Shown here: positions 53,656 to 63,466 of the stretch, piece after piece
How the letters are laid out: the number at the start of each line of letters is the position of its first letter
Position numbering within the stretch: the first letter of the stretch is position 1
Source of the DNA: Paraburkholderia domus
Lineage (GTDB): Bacteria > Pseudomonadota > Gammaproteobacteria > Burkholderiales > Burkholderiaceae
NCBI RefSeq assembly: GCF_905220705.1
Contig: NZ_CAJNAT010000003.1
Location: 372,001 to 436,000 of the forward strand
DNA length: 64,000 nt
Reading direction: 5' to 3'
Program-made: the position numbers and the translations under genes
The notes under the pieces: model-generated
Databases searched by the model: none
What the model saw: only the letters and a program-made list of their open reading frames with translations
Told to the model about the DNA's origin: nothing

Positions 53656-54540
53656 TCAAACCAGCGCCCTGCCCTTCAGGCGCTCGAGAATGCCGAGCGG
53701 TGCGCAATCCGGCTGCGCCATCGCCTTGACCGGCAGGAAGAAGGTCTGCTCCAGCATGAACTGGCCGGACATCACCGCATGCGAAGTCTGGTCGGAGAAA
53801 CACACCCACACGCTGCCCGGCGGAAACGGCATGGTCTCCTGCGGGCTCGACTTCTGATACTCGAGATCGGCCTTCATGCCGTCGTGCAGATTCAGCATCA
53901 GATGGTCATATTCGCTGCGCGGCGACTTGGTCACGTGCAGCAGATTCAGCAGCCACGCCGAGCCCGGCATCTGCGGTTTGATGCGCGGCAGGAAGCGCTT
54001 GGCCATATCCTCGAACGGTTCGCCGACACGCCATACGCGCGGTGCACCATGCGGATTGACGTTGGTGAACACGCGCAAAATGCGCTCGCCATAGTTCGGC
54101 CGAGATGGAAATGCATCGACGTGCAAACGGCTATCGTCTTTGCGCCAGGACGTCTCGCGCCCTTCCACCTGATGCAGCCGCAGGCTCGTCGGCGCGACGC
54201 GGAGCTTGCCGTTGTATTCGGGAAAAAGCCCATCGACCAGCGTGCGCGCATTGGACTGATAACGCGCGATCAACGCGCGCACCGCCGATTGCGTGACGGC
54301 GTCGCCGGCTACGCCATGCAGCGCACCGCCATTCGGCTCGAGACTGATGTTCTTGCGGCTCGGATCGGCCAGTGCGGGGTCGAGCAGCGCCTGTTCGCCG
54401 CCTTCGATCGCAAAGCGCAGATTCGGGAAATACACCACTTTGCCGCGTTCGACGCCGGCCAGCAGCATCTCGCGCGGCACGGACAGATTGCGTCCGTGCC
54501 AGTCGGCGTTCGCTACTTCGATGATCTGGGTTTCGTTCAT
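53656..54540 (-). CDS. kdoO: Kdo 3-hydroxylase, Fe(II)/2-oxoglutarate dependent
   Basis: From ATG 54540 this encodes 294 residues. The iron-binding triad is likely His 140 and Asp 142 (RLHVDAFPSRP) with His 254 (SDQTSHAVMSGQF). The family is the Burkholderia-type Kdo dioxygenase that converts Kdo of the LPS inner core to Ko, known to me from B. ambifaria. It lies between waaA and waaC, fitting a role in core modification. A start at 54579 would add 13 poorly conserved residues. Confidence 0.85.
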   Translation of the reverse strand: MNETQIIEVANADWHGRNLSVPREMLLAGVERGKVVYFPNLRFAIEGGEQALLDPALADPSRKNISLEPNGGALHGVAGDAVTQSAVRALIARYQSNARTLVDGLFPEYNGKLRVAPTSLRLHQVEGRETSWRKDDSRLHVDAFPSRPNYGERILRVFTNVNPHGAPRVWRVGEPFEDMAKRFLPRIKPQMPGSAWLLNLLHVTKSPRSEYDHLMLNLHDGMKADLEYQKSSPQETMPFPPGSVWVCFSDQTSHAVMSGQFMLEQTFFLPVKAMAQPDCAPLGILERLKGRALV

Positions 54541-54601
54541 GGTCGCCCTTGAAAACGGATGGAGCGTAAGGCGAAGCACACCGCATTACAGCGCTACAAC
54601 A

Positions 54602-55597
54602 TTAGAGCAGGCCGAACCCGGCCAACGCGGATTTCACTTCTTGCAGCGTAGGCGGCTTGCCGGCCGTGCCGAGATTGACGACGTTCGGCGACCAGTAGCC
54701 GCCGGTGCGCCACGCGGTGGCGAAATTGTACAACTCGACCGTCGGCCGCTTCAGCGCCGCCGCAATGTGAACTAGACCTGTGTCAACGCCGACTGTCGCC
54801 GCGGCGCCTTCGATCAGGCCAACCACCGCCGGCAACGACAATTTGGGCGGCACGATGGCCGCACCGCCGAATTCCTTCGCCAGACGCTCGCTGGTGACGC
54901 GCTCTTCCTCGCTGCCCCACGGCAGCACGATCGACGCGCCGCGCCGCACCAAAGACTGGCCGAGTTCGATCCACGCGGTATCCGGCCACTGCTTGTCGGC
55001 GCGCGAGGTGGCATGCACGAACACCACGTAAGGCACCGGCAGGTTCAGATTCGCCTGCGACAAAGCCAGCGCCGCGCGTCCGATGTCAATGCCGAAGTCG
55101 ATCTCGTCGGTAGGGTGCGGCTGCGGGTCGTTCAGCGCCGCGGCCACCAGTTGGCGCGTGCGCTCGACCACATGGGTGCGCGGCTCGATCGGCACCCGCT
55201 TGTCGTAGAAGAAGCGCACCGGCCATTCGAAGCCCGCGCCGTCGGTACGGTTTGCGAGGCCGACCAGTGGTCCGCGCGCCATGCTCGCGACCCACGCAGT
55301 CTTGATGAGCCCCTGGCAGTCGATCACGAGGTCGTAGTTCTCTGCCACGAGCGCGCGGCGAAACGCGCCGATCTCGCGCCAGTTGTCGACCGACAGGATG
55401 CGCTTACGCCAGCGCCGCAGCGATACGGGAATTGCCCGGCGCACGCCGCTGACAAGCTCCACGAGCCCGACGAAGCTTTCTTCGACGAGCCAGTCGATCT
55501 GGGCGTCGGGGTGGCGGCGTCGAATGTCGGCGATCACCGGCATGTTGTGAACGACGTCGCCCAATGACGACACCCTCACGATCAGTATCTTTTGCAC
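54602..55597 (-). CDS. waaC: Lipopolysaccharide heptosyltransferase I
   Basis: From GTG 55597 this encodes 331 residues, QKILIVRVSSLGDVVHNMP after the start, the N-terminal signature of glycosyltransferase family 9. Further motifs are HATSRADKQWPD and GVDTGLVHIAAALKRPTVEL near the C-terminus, which bind ADP-heptose. WaaC adds the first heptose to Kdo. An upstream TTG at 55603 is the alternative start; neither has a clear ribosome site. Confidence 0.93.
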   Translation of the reverse strand: MQKILIVRVSSLGDVVHNMPVIADIRRRHPDAQIDWLVEESFVGLVELVSGVRRAIPVSLRRWRKRILSVDNWREIGAFRRALVAENYDLVIDCQGLIKTAWVASMARGPLVGLANRTDGAGFEWPVRFFYDKRVPIEPRTHVVERTRQLVAAALNDPQPHPTDEIDFGIDIGRAALALSQANLNLPVPYVVFVHATSRADKQWPDTAWIELGQSLVRRGASIVLPWGSEEERVTSERLAKEFGGAAIVPPKLSLPAVVGLIEGAAATVGVDTGLVHIAAALKRPTVELYNFATAWRTGGYWSPNVVNLGTAGKPPTLQEVKSALAGFGLL

Positions 55598-55629
55598 GCT
55601 CAAGTGTGGGAAAACCGGCTATCCGGCCC

Positions 55630-55730
55630 GAAGTGCGTTGAGAGAGCCCCCAACCTGTCGCTTCGCGCCAGGCCCCCCGAGGGGGGTGATCCCCCAAGGG
55701 GACTTCCTGCGGGGCGGAAAACTTGGGACG
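55630..55730. repeat. GC-rich palindromic intergenic element
   Basis: The stretch around 55672-55705 contains CCCCCCGAGGGGGG and then ATCCCCCAAGGGGA, two small back-to-back palindromes, and CGCTTCGCGCCAGG before them. I remember similar sequence between genes in many Burkholderiaceae genomes, but cannot check copy number here. It lies upstream of waaC and after the phosphomannomutase gene. Confidence 0.5.
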
Positions 55731-55785
55731 GCCCAGCGTTTTAGTAAGAGGACCGCAATTCTAGCGCGCCACGGGTAAATGGCAT

Positions 55786-55824
55786 GAAAAAACGCGGCGC
55801 GGTAAGTGAAACCCGCGCCGCGTT
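55786..55824 (-). terminator. Intrinsic terminator of the phosphomannomutase gene
   Basis: Read on the minus strand, AACGCGGCGCGG pairs perfectly with CCGCGCCGCGTT (12-bp stem, loop of about 10 bases) and is followed by a run of T. It lies about 46 bases beyond the stop codon at 55871. Confidence 0.8.
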
Positions 55825-55870
55825 CGACGGCAGCCGCGATTCACGAAGAACCGCGCCGCCGCTGGAGCTT

Positions 55871-57265
55871 TCAGAACGGCAGCTTCGCGTCAGGCTTCTC
55901 CGCCATGATCACGCGGCGGAAGTCTTCCTGGATGCGCTTAAGCGCTTCGTCGCTATCGGCTTCGAAACGCATCACCACCACCGGCGTGGTGTTCGACGAA
56001 CGCGCGAGGCCAAAGCCGTCCGGGTACTCGACACGCAGGCCGTCGATCTTCACGACGTCGTCCGCGCCGGTGAACTTCGCGTTTTGCTGCAAACGCGCGA
56101 TCAGTTCGAAGTTTTCGCCTTCTTCGAGCTTCAATTGCAGTTCCGGCGTGGAATTCGAGTTCGGCAGCGAGTTCAGCAGCTTGCTCGGATCCGCCACGCG
56201 CGTGAGGATTTCGAGCAGGCGCGCACCCGTGTACAGGCCGTCGTCGAAACCGTACCAGCGGTCCTTGAAGAACACGTGGCCGCTCATTTCGCCCGCCAGC
56301 GGCGCGCCGGTTTCGCGGAGCTTCGCCTTGACCAGCGAGTGGCCGGTCTTCCACATCAGCGGTTCGCCGCCTTTATCTTTGACCCACTTGGCGAGATTGC
56401 GCGTGCACTTCACGTCGTAAATGATCTGCGCGCCTTTGTTGCGCGACAGCACCTCTTCGGCGAACAGCATCAGCTGGCGGTCCGGATAGATGATCTGGCC
56501 GTCTTTGGTGACAACGCCGAGACGGTCGCCGTCGCCGTCGAATGCGAAACCGATTTCAGCGTCCGTTTCCTTCAGCGCGCGGATCACGTCCTGGAGGTTT
56601 TCCGGGTGAGCCGGGTCCGGGTGATGGTTCGGGAAGGTGCCGTCGATCTCGGTGAACAGTTCGACCAGTTCGCAGCCGAGCTTCCTGAAGAGCTTCGGGG
56701 CGAGCCCGCCTGCTACGCCGTTGCCCGTGTCGACCACGATCTTGATCGGGCGTGCGAGCTTGATGTCGCTGGCGATGCGATCCAGATACGCGTCAGCAAT
56801 GTCGTACTCGGTGTACGTGCCGCTGCCTTCGGCGAAATTTTCGTCGACGATGCGCTGATGCAGCGCGAGGATCTGCTCGCCGTAAATGGCCGCGCCGCGC
56901 AGGACCATCTTGAAGCCGTTATAGTCCGGCGGATTGTGGCTGCCCGTCACGACGATGCACGAATCGACACGGCGTTCGCCGCCGTCGAGCTTCAACGGCA
57001 CGCTGGCCGCAAAGTAGCCGACGGGAGTCGGCACCATGCCGACGTTGACCACATCGACACCGGCCGCACGCAGACCGTCCGACAGTGCCTGGATCAACTC
57101 GGGACCCGAGAGGCGGCCGTCACGCGCGACCACCACGGCGTCGCCGCCTTGCGCCCGCACTTCGCTGCCGAAGGCGAGGCCGATCGAACGCGCTGCGTCG
57201 GCGTCGAGCGTCTTGCCGATTACACCGCGAATGTCATACGCCTTGAAAATAGATTTGGAGATCAT
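55871..57265 (-). CDS. manB: Phosphomannomutase/phosphoglucomutase (AlgC-like)
   Basis: This 464-residue alpha-D-phosphohexomutase has the phosphoserine loop TGSHNPP (107-113, Ser 109), metal loop DGDGDR (243-248) and sugar loop GEMSGH (325-330), the last typical of bifunctional PMM/PGM. It interconverts mannose-6-phosphate and mannose-1-phosphate, and probably the glucose forms, feeding GDP-mannose and UDP-glucose for LPS and exopolysaccharide. It starts MISKSIFKAYDIRG and lies divergent from the flippase gene across a 295-base gap. Confidence 0.94.
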   Translation of the reverse strand: MISKSIFKAYDIRGVIGKTLDADAARSIGLAFGSEVRAQGGDAVVVARDGRLSGPELIQALSDGLRAAGVDVVNVGMVPTPVGYFAASVPLKLDGGERRVDSCIVVTGSHNPPDYNGFKMVLRGAAIYGEQILALHQRIVDENFAEGSGTYTEYDIADAYLDRIASDIKLARPIKIVVDTGNGVAGGLAPKLFRKLGCELVELFTEIDGTFPNHHPDPAHPENLQDVIRALKETDAEIGFAFDGDGDRLGVVTKDGQIIYPDRQLMLFAEEVLSRNKGAQIIYDVKCTRNLAKWVKDKGGEPLMWKTGHSLVKAKLRETGAPLAGEMSGHVFFKDRWYGFDDGLYTGARLLEILTRVADPSKLLNSLPNSNSTPELQLKLEEGENFELIARLQQNAKFTGADDVVKIDGLRVEYPDGFGLARSSNTTPVVVMRFEADSDEALKRIQEDFRRVIMAEKPDAKLPF

Positions 57266-57560
57266 GTTGGCTCACTTGCGTGCAATGGAAAATTTTGACC
57301 GGCGTATCGCCGAAGGATCGGTAAAACTATCCGTTAATCCGAGCGATGCGCCCTTGCCGGAAGCGATCCGGTTCCAACTTATAATTGCGCCTTTCGGACA
57401 TGCCCTAATAGACGCCCATTCTAATGCTTAGACGCCCTGCTTTTGCAATGTTGCCGCGACAGTCGGCCAGGTGGGCTGTTACACATTGCGCCCTGGCGCA
57501 CGCTGCGTCCCTCGTACAACACGTGCAACGCGTGCAACCGCATAGGCGAGTGTCCACCGG

Positions 57561-58823
57561 ATGCTGACGCTCAAACGCTTCGCCAATCCCGACGTCACGC
57601 GCGCCTTCACCAATATCGTCTGGCTCGGGCTGGAGCGGCTCACACAGATCGGCGTGGCGATCGTGATCAGCGGCATGCTGGCGCGCTACTTCGGGCCTGA
57701 CACCTTTGGCAAATGGCAGTACGCGAACACGCTGCTGCTGGTGCTTTCGCCGATCACCTGGGTGTGCGGCGCGGAGATTCTGGTTCCCACCATCGTCAGC
57801 CGGCCGCCAACCCAGTTGGGCACGGTGCTCGGCAGCGCCTTCGCGCTGCGCTTTTCCGTTTCCGTCGCAGCGCTGCTGATCACGTGGCTCGGCATCGCTT
57901 TGCACGTCTTCGACCCGCTCGTGGGCGCCATGCTCGCCGGCCTCGCGGTGACGATGCTGTTTCGCGAACCGTTCGTCGGCGTGATCAATGCGTGGCTGCA
58001 AAGCATGACGTACAGCAAGCCGCAGTTGCTCACCAGCATGAGCACCGCCGTGCTGAAGGCCGGCTTCGTCTATCTGCTGGTGCGCGCGATGGCGACGCCC
58101 GCGCGCTTTGGCTGGCTGTGGGCCGCCGAATCGGCGGTGATCGGCGCGGTTCTGCTGGCCTATTACGTCCGCCGGCATGGCGGCAAGCTCGGCTGGCACC
58201 TCGACCGTTCGCTCTTCAAGCACTTCGCGACCGCGGGCACAGTGTTCTGGCTCGGCCTGATCTGTATGTATCTGTTCCTGAAACTGGACAGACTGATGCT
58301 CGAGCGGGCGATTTCCTTCGCCGACCTCGGGCGCTATTCCGCTGCGCAGCAGTTGAACGAAAACTGGATCACGCTCGCGCTGATGCTCGCACAGACGATC
58401 GCGCCCGCCTTTGTCTACCGCGTGCAGGACGCAGCGCTTTTGCGCCGCAACGTGTGGCGGCTCACCGCCATGACCGCCGCGCTGATGGTGAGCGGCGCGA
58501 TCGTGCTGGATCTGCTGGCGGGTTTCATCATTCGCCGCGTGTTCGGGCCGGACTTCGAAGGCGCCATCGAGATTTTCCGCTGGGCCGTGTGGCTTTCCGT
58601 GCCGGCAGGGATTGAAGCGATCGGCAATCTGATCGTGTTGAAATATCAAGCCAAATTCGTCTTGCTTTCGAAGTGGCTGCTGGCGCTGGCGGTTGCGTTT
58701 GTGATCAATCTGCTGGCGATTCCGCGACTTGGCGCTTACGGTGCGCTGGTGGGTCTCGCCGCCGGTTATCTCGCCGCCGCGTCGGTTAATCTTTATTACA
58801 TTCGTTTCAAATTGCGCCCATGA
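57561..58823 (+). CDS. Polysaccharide flippase (Wzx/MATE-like, MVF superfamily)
   Basis: This 420-residue membrane protein has about 12 hydrophobic helices and starts MLTLKRFANPDVTRAFTNIV. It contains the family's RYFGPDTFGKWQYANTLLLV (about residues 35-54), often seen as YFGPExFGxxxxA in O-antigen and exopolysaccharide flippases. It should move undecaprenyl-linked oligosaccharides across the inner membrane. The stop overlaps the start of the glycosyltransferase by 4 bases (58820-58823). Confidence 0.88.
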   Translation: MLTLKRFANPDVTRAFTNIVWLGLERLTQIGVAIVISGMLARYFGPDTFGKWQYANTLLLVLSPITWVCGAEILVPTIVSRPPTQLGTVLGSAFALRFSVSVAALLITWLGIALHVFDPLVGAMLAGLAVTMLFREPFVGVINAWLQSMTYSKPQLLTSMSTAVLKAGFVYLLVRAMATPARFGWLWAAESAVIGAVLLAYYVRRHGGKLGWHLDRSLFKHFATAGTVFWLGLICMYLFLKLDRLMLERAISFADLGRYSAAQQLNENWITLALMLAQTIAPAFVYRVQDAALLRRNVWRLTAMTAALMVSGAIVLDLLAGFIIRRVFGPDFEGAIEIFRWAVWLSVPAGIEAIGNLIVLKYQAKFVLLSKWLLALAVAFVINLLAIPRLGAYGALVGLAAGYLAAASVNLYYIRFKLRP

Positions 58824-59647
58824 CGAATTCATCCGCCACAGCGCTTTCCCTCGACGACGTCGCCGTCCTGATGCCCGCGTACAACGGCCAGGCCGACGTC
58901 GATCTCACGCTGACCTCCTTCAGCGAAAGCGCGCTAGTGCACGTACTCATCGTCGACGACGGCAGCACGCCGCCAATCGTCGCGCCGACGATCCCGAACA
59001 TGAAGATCGAGGTGCTGCGTATGCAGCAGAACGGCGGCATCGAGCGCGCGCTGCAAACCGGCATCGACGCCCTCGCGCAGCGCGGCTTTCGCTACGCGGC
59101 GCGCATCGACGCGGGCGATCGCAGCGTGCCGCAACGGCTCGCCAAACAACGCGTGTTCATGGAATTGCATCCGAAAGTGGCCGGCCTTGGCATGTGGACG
59201 CAGGTCGTCACGCGTGAAGGCAAACCGCTTTTCATGCTGACGCCGCCCGCCGAACCGAATGAAATCCGGCGTCAGCGCTTCTTCCGCCTATGCCTCGCGC
59301 ATCCTTCGATGATGCTGCGCATCGACGCCGTCCGCGCGGTCGGCAACTATCGCGCGGCGTATCCTTCCGCCGAAGACCTCGATCTGTTCACGCGCCTGAT
59401 GGAGCGCTACGACTGCGCCAATCTGCCGGAGCTCGGGCTCTATTACGAGCTGAACGAAGGCGGTATTAGCGCGACCAAACGGCGCCGCCAGGTCAGCTCG
59501 ACGCTGCGGCTGCAACTGCGCTACTTCAACGCGGCCAATCTGTACGACTGGCTGGGTCTCGCTAAAAATTTGCTACATCTCGTGACACCTTACCGGGCAT
59601 TGCAGCGGATCAAACGCACGCTGCTCGCGCCGCGCGCGAGCCATTAA
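58820..59647 (+). CDS. Family 2 glycosyltransferase
   Basis: This 275-residue protein starts with the GT-A fold: VAVLMPAYNGQADVDLTLTS (about residues 13-32), LIVDDGSTPP (about 46-55) and DAGDRSVPQRLAKQ (about 96-109), where the acidic residues bind the metal and nucleotide sugar. It has no membrane helices. It adds a sugar to a lipid-linked precursor, the identity of which cannot be told. Translation is coupled with the flippase gene. Confidence 0.88.
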   Translation: MTNSSATALSLDDVAVLMPAYNGQADVDLTLTSFSESALVHVLIVDDGSTPPIVAPTIPNMKIEVLRMQQNGGIERALQTGIDALAQRGFRYAARIDAGDRSVPQRLAKQRVFMELHPKVAGLGMWTQVVTREGKPLFMLTPPAEPNEIRRQRFFRLCLAHPSMMLRIDAVRAVGNYRAAYPSAEDLDLFTRLMERYDCANLPELGLYYELNEGGISATKRRRQVSSTLRLQLRYFNAANLYDWLGLAKNLLHLVTPYRALQRIKRTLLAPRASH

Positions 59648-59698
59648 TTCCGCTGCCCCGTCATCCACTCCGTCATTCACTGTCGAGCCCGTTCCCGC

Positions 59699-60847
59699 AT
59701 GAAGCCTGCCTTGAAATCGACGCCCGCGCTACGCATTACACTCGTCTGTAACACCGCTTGGGCAATCTATACGTATCGGCAAGGGCTGATCCGCATGCTG
59801 GTCGGACGCGGCGTCGACGTGACGGTGATCGCACCGCGCGACCGCACGTTCGAACTGCTCACTGCGATGGGGTGCCGCTGCATCGAATTGCCGGTGGCGT
59901 CCAAAGGCACCAATCCGCGCGACGACCTGCGCACGCTTTTGTCGTTGTATCGTTTGTATAGAAGCATCCGCCCGCACGTCGTGTTCCACTACACGATCAA
60001 GCCGAACATCTATGGCTCCGTCGCCGCGAAACTGGCGGGCGTGCAGTCGGTGGCGGTGACGACCGGACTCGGCTACGTTTTCATTCAGCATAGCCGCGCC
60101 GCGCAAGTCGCCAAAAAGCTGTACCGTTTTGCGTTCCGTTTCCCGCGCGAAATCTGGTTTCTGAATCGTGACGACCAGGCCGCGTTTGTCGAGCAGAATT
60201 TGTTGGTGCATCCTGAGCGTGCGCGTCTTTTGCATGGCGAAGGCGTCGATCTTGAACAGTTCGCCTTTGCGCCGCTGCCGGAGCGGGCGGAATTCAAGTT
60301 CGTACTGATCGGGCGGCTCTTGTGGGACAAAGGTGTCGGTGAATATGTCGAAGCCGCGCGACGTTTGCGTGAACGTTACCCGCAGGCGCGATTCCAATTG
60401 CTCGGGCCGGTTGGCGTCGACAACCCGAGCGCAATCACACGCGAAGATGTGAGCGCGTGGGAGCAGGAAGGCATCATCGAGTATCTTGGAGAGGCGCACG
60501 ACGTGCGGCCGCTTATCGCCGACGCCGACTGCGTTGTCTTGCCGTCGTATCGCGAAGGCGTGCCGCGTACGCTGATGGAAGCATCGGCAATGGGCCGCCC
60601 AATCGTTGCGACCAATGTACCCGGCTGCCGCGAAGTGGTGGCGGACGGCGTCAACGGATTGCTGTGCGAAGTGCGCAATGCAGAGAGTCTCGCGGCGAAG
60701 CTCGCGCAAATGCTCGACATGAGCGGCCCCGAGCGCCGCGCAATGGCTGAACGCGGCCGGCAGAAAGTCGCGCAAGAGTTCGACGAACGTGTCGTCGTCG
60801 AAACGTATAAAGACCTGGTACAGAAAATGACGGGCGTTTTACTTTAA
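59699..60847 (+). CDS. Family 4 glycosyltransferase
   Basis: This 382-residue GT-B enzyme has an N-terminal Rossmann domain (ITLVCNTAWAIYTYRQGLI, about residues 13-31) with HYTIKPNIYGSVAAKLAGV, and a C-terminal donor domain with LIGRLLWDKGVGEYVEAA and PSYREGVPRTLMEASAMGRP, where the glutamates contact the sugar donor. The N-terminal half resembles the WbpT/CapM group used in capsule and O-antigen pathways. It lies 12 bases before galE. Confidence 0.9.
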   Translation: MKPALKSTPALRITLVCNTAWAIYTYRQGLIRMLVGRGVDVTVIAPRDRTFELLTAMGCRCIELPVASKGTNPRDDLRTLLSLYRLYRSIRPHVVFHYTIKPNIYGSVAAKLAGVQSVAVTTGLGYVFIQHSRAAQVAKKLYRFAFRFPREIWFLNRDDQAAFVEQNLLVHPERARLLHGEGVDLEQFAFAPLPERAEFKFVLIGRLLWDKGVGEYVEAARRLRERYPQARFQLLGPVGVDNPSAITREDVSAWEQEGIIEYLGEAHDVRPLIADADCVVLPSYREGVPRTLMEASAMGRPIVATNVPGCREVVADGVNGLLCEVRNAESLAAKLAQMLDMSGPERRAMAERGRQKVAQEFDERVVVETYKDLVQKMTGVLL

Positions 60848-60859
60848 CGGAGCAACAGC

Positions 60860-61882
60860 ATGACCACGAAGGGTACGATTCTGGTAACGGGCGGAGCAGG
60901 ATTTATCGGCTCGCACACATGCGTCGAACTGCTAAACGGCGGTTACGACGTCGTGGTAATCGACAATCTCGTGAACAGCAACCGCGAATCGCTGCGGCGC
61001 GTGGAGAAAATCACCGGGAAGACCGTGGCCTTCTACGAAGCCGACGCGCGCGATGAAGCGGCGCTCAACCGTATTTTCGACGCACACCCGATCACCGGTG
61101 CGATTCACTTTGCGGCGCTGAAGGCGGTGGGCGAATCGGTCGCCAAGCCGATCGAGTACTACAGCAATAACGTCGGCAGTTTGCTGGCGCTGCTCGGCGT
61201 GATGCGCGATCGAAACGTCAAGCAGTTCGTGTTCAGTTCTTCGGCGACCGTGTATGGCGTGCCGGAAAGCTCGCCGATCGATGAATCGTTTCCGCTCTCG
61301 GCGACCAATCCTTATGGGCAATCGAAACTGATTGCCGAACAGGTGTTGCGTGATCTGGAAGTGGCGGATTCTTCCTGGCGGATTGCGACGCTGCGCTATT
61401 TCAATCCGGTTGGCGCGCATGAGAGCGGGTTGATTGGGGAGGATCCGGCGGGTATTCCGAATAACCTGATGCCTTATGTTGCGCAGGTTGCTGTCGGCAA
61501 GCTCGAAAAACTGCGCGTGTTTGGGGGTGACTATGAGACGCCGGATGGCACCGGGGTGCGGGACTATATCCACGTTGTGGACCTGGCGCGTGGGCATCTG
61601 GCCGCACTGGACGCGCTGGTTAAGCGCGATGCCAGTTTTGTCGTGAATCTCGGGACGGGTCAGGGGTATAGCGTTATCGACGTGGTGAAGGCGTTTGAGA
61701 AGGCTTCGGGGCAGCCTGTGCCGTATGAGATCGTGGCGCGGCGGCCAGGTGATGTGGCTTCGTGTTTCGCGGATCCGGCGGCGGCTTTGGAGGTACTTGG
61801 CTGGCGCGCAGAGTTTGGGATCGAGAGGATGTGTGCGGATCACTGGCGGTGGCAGGCGGCGAATCCGCAGGGCTTCGCTTAA
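60860..61882 (+). CDS. galE: UDP-glucose 4-epimerase
   Basis: This 340-residue short-chain dehydrogenase-like enzyme has the NAD loop GGAGFIGSH (11-19), the SSSATVYG segment (126-133) and the catalytic Tyr 152 and Lys 156 (PYGQSK). It interconverts UDP-glucose and UDP-galactose, or the N-acetyl forms, for the glycosyltransferases encoded just upstream. Start MTTKGTILVTGG has GGAG nearby (10 bases upstream). The last 450 bases show T/G-rich synonymous codons. Confidence 0.95.
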   Translation: MTTKGTILVTGGAGFIGSHTCVELLNGGYDVVVIDNLVNSNRESLRRVEKITGKTVAFYEADARDEAALNRIFDAHPITGAIHFAALKAVGESVAKPIEYYSNNVGSLLALLGVMRDRNVKQFVFSSSATVYGVPESSPIDESFPLSATNPYGQSKLIAEQVLRDLEVADSSWRIATLRYFNPVGAHESGLIGEDPAGIPNNLMPYVAQVAVGKLEKLRVFGGDYETPDGTGVRDYIHVVDLARGHLAALDALVKRDASFVVNLGTGQGYSVIDVVKAFEKASGQPVPYEIVARRPGDVASCFADPAAALEVLGWRAEFGIERMCADHWRWQAANPQGFA

Positions 61883-62602
61883 GTAAATTACAGCTCGACA
61901 GCAGCATGATCGACGAAAGGTCACCATGCTGTTGGTCGAGCAATTCGCGGCGGCGGCACTCAACGTGGCCGACAATGACTATGTCATGCGACATCACGCC
62001 GCCATTATCTCCGCCACTCCCGGCATCGGCACGACGAGCCGCTTTCATCACACACATCGGAGCGTTTCCTAACCGCACGTTGTGTGCTGTACCGAACGGA
62101 ATAGCGGTATTCCTACAGATACGCTACGACTAAACATTGCTCGACCAAGGGCCGAGCAGGCGCAGTGCTTCTTTGCATTAAAGGTCATGTCAATCATGAT
62201 GCAAAAATGCAGGAGACAGTAAGCCGAATTATGACGATTTATCTATCGAATTGGTCGTCAAATAACTTCGCGACGTGATAGCTGGACAGTGTTGCCGAAA
62301 AACGTTTCGTATTGCCAATAACTGCCTCGTGACGATTTAGTAATACCTATTTGCTTGTCTTTTGAGTCGGCCAAGACATCGGCACTTTACGACTTTCCTG
62401 CTGATGGACGTGGAATCGCAAAGCGATACGGAAATAATTAGGCTTCGATTCCTCATGTATCTCGACGCGTCGCATGCGCGGAATACATTTTCCATATTGT
62501 ATGGAGAGACTTTTATGCCGATTTTTTGTTGAATCAACCGGTACGACTTGCAATACCGAAACACTGATGTATCCGTCAACACACTTCGACCCGGGGGCAG
62601 CG
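61883..62602. other. Long AT-rich leader region before the exopolysaccharide genes
   Basis: About 700 bases without a supported gene. The part from 62150 to 62520 is clearly AT-rich, with two copies of TGACGATTTA (near 62232 and 62329) and an inverted-like GTCGTCAAATAA between. It presumably holds the promoter and control sites of the exopolysaccharide operon. In-frame start codons for the next gene also occur at 62474 and 62567. Confidence 0.5.
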
Positions 62603-63466
62603 ATGGCTTTAGTCGGCAAGGTATCGGAATCGGTGTCAAAGGAAGTCGCCCCTTTCGATACCCGCCACGCCAGTCGTTCGTACGCCGAACGTGCGGATCT
62701 GAGCGGTCGCACCTTTTCAGCTTCTCATATGGATGGCACGACGGAATTCAGTCGCAGCGAAGAATCGTTTCCTTCGGACTCTTCAACGGAAACAGCGGCA
62801 AGTCCTATGGCTTGTCTCACCTTGTCTGCGGCGAACGATCCTGGCTTGCCGGTCAGGAAAAGCGACTTTACGAAGCGCGCCTTGGATATCGTTGGCGCGT
62901 CCGCCTTGCTCCTCACGCTATGCCCGATTTTCCTCGTGATCGGGTGCGTCGTGCTGAGCGACGGCGGGCCAGCTTTTTTTGGTCATACCCGGGTTGGAAA
63001 AGGCGGACGGCCGTTTCGCTGCTTAAAGTTCCGCTCCATGGTACCGAAAGCCGACGTCGTTCTCGCTCAACTCCTTGCCACCGACGCCAGCGCGCGTGAG
63101 GAATGGAATCGCGATTTCAAGCTTAAGAACGATGTGCGCATCACGTCCGTCGGCCGGTTTCTGCGCACGACGAGCCTCGATGAACTGCCTCAACTCTGGA
63201 ATATCCTTCGCGGCGACATGAGCCTGGTCGGCCCTCGCCCGATCGTCAACGAGGAGCTGGAACGGTATGGCGCCGACGCCTACTACTACCTGTCGGTCAG
63301 ACCCGGATTGACAGGATTGTGGCAAGTCAGCGGACGAAACAATATTGACTATCCATCGAGAGTCGCACTGGACGTCACTTACGTGAAAGAACGTTCAACG
63401 CTGCTCGACATCGGCATTCTGCTGAGAACATTCAAAGTAGTCTTCGACGGCAGAGGCGCGTACTGA
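62603..63466 (+). CDS. Undecaprenyl-phosphate sugar phosphotransferase (priming enzyme)
   Basis: From ATG 62603 this encodes 287 residues. After about 70 polar residues comes KRALDIVGASALLLTLCPIF, a membrane helix, then FRCLKFRSMVP (about 140-150), TSLDELPQLWNILRGDMSLV and GPRP with RPGLTGLWQVSGRN, the catalytic domain of the WbaP/WcaJ group. It loads the first sugar-1-phosphate on undecaprenyl phosphate. It lacks the N-terminal four-helix half of WbaP. GGGGG lies 6 bases before the chosen start; ATGs at 62474 and 62567 would lengthen it. Confidence 0.9.
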   Translation: MALVGKVSESVSKEVAPFDTRHASRSYAERADLSGRTFSASHMDGTTEFSRSEESFPSDSSTETAASPMACLTLSAANDPGLPVRKSDFTKRALDIVGASALLLTLCPIFLVIGCVVLSDGGPAFFGHTRVGKGGRPFRCLKFRSMVPKADVVLAQLLATDASAREEWNRDFKLKNDVRITSVGRFLRTTSLDELPQLWNILRGDMSLVGPRPIVNEELERYGADAYYYLSVRPGLTGLWQVSGRNNIDYPSRVALDVTYVKERSTLLDIGILLRTFKVVFDGRGAY

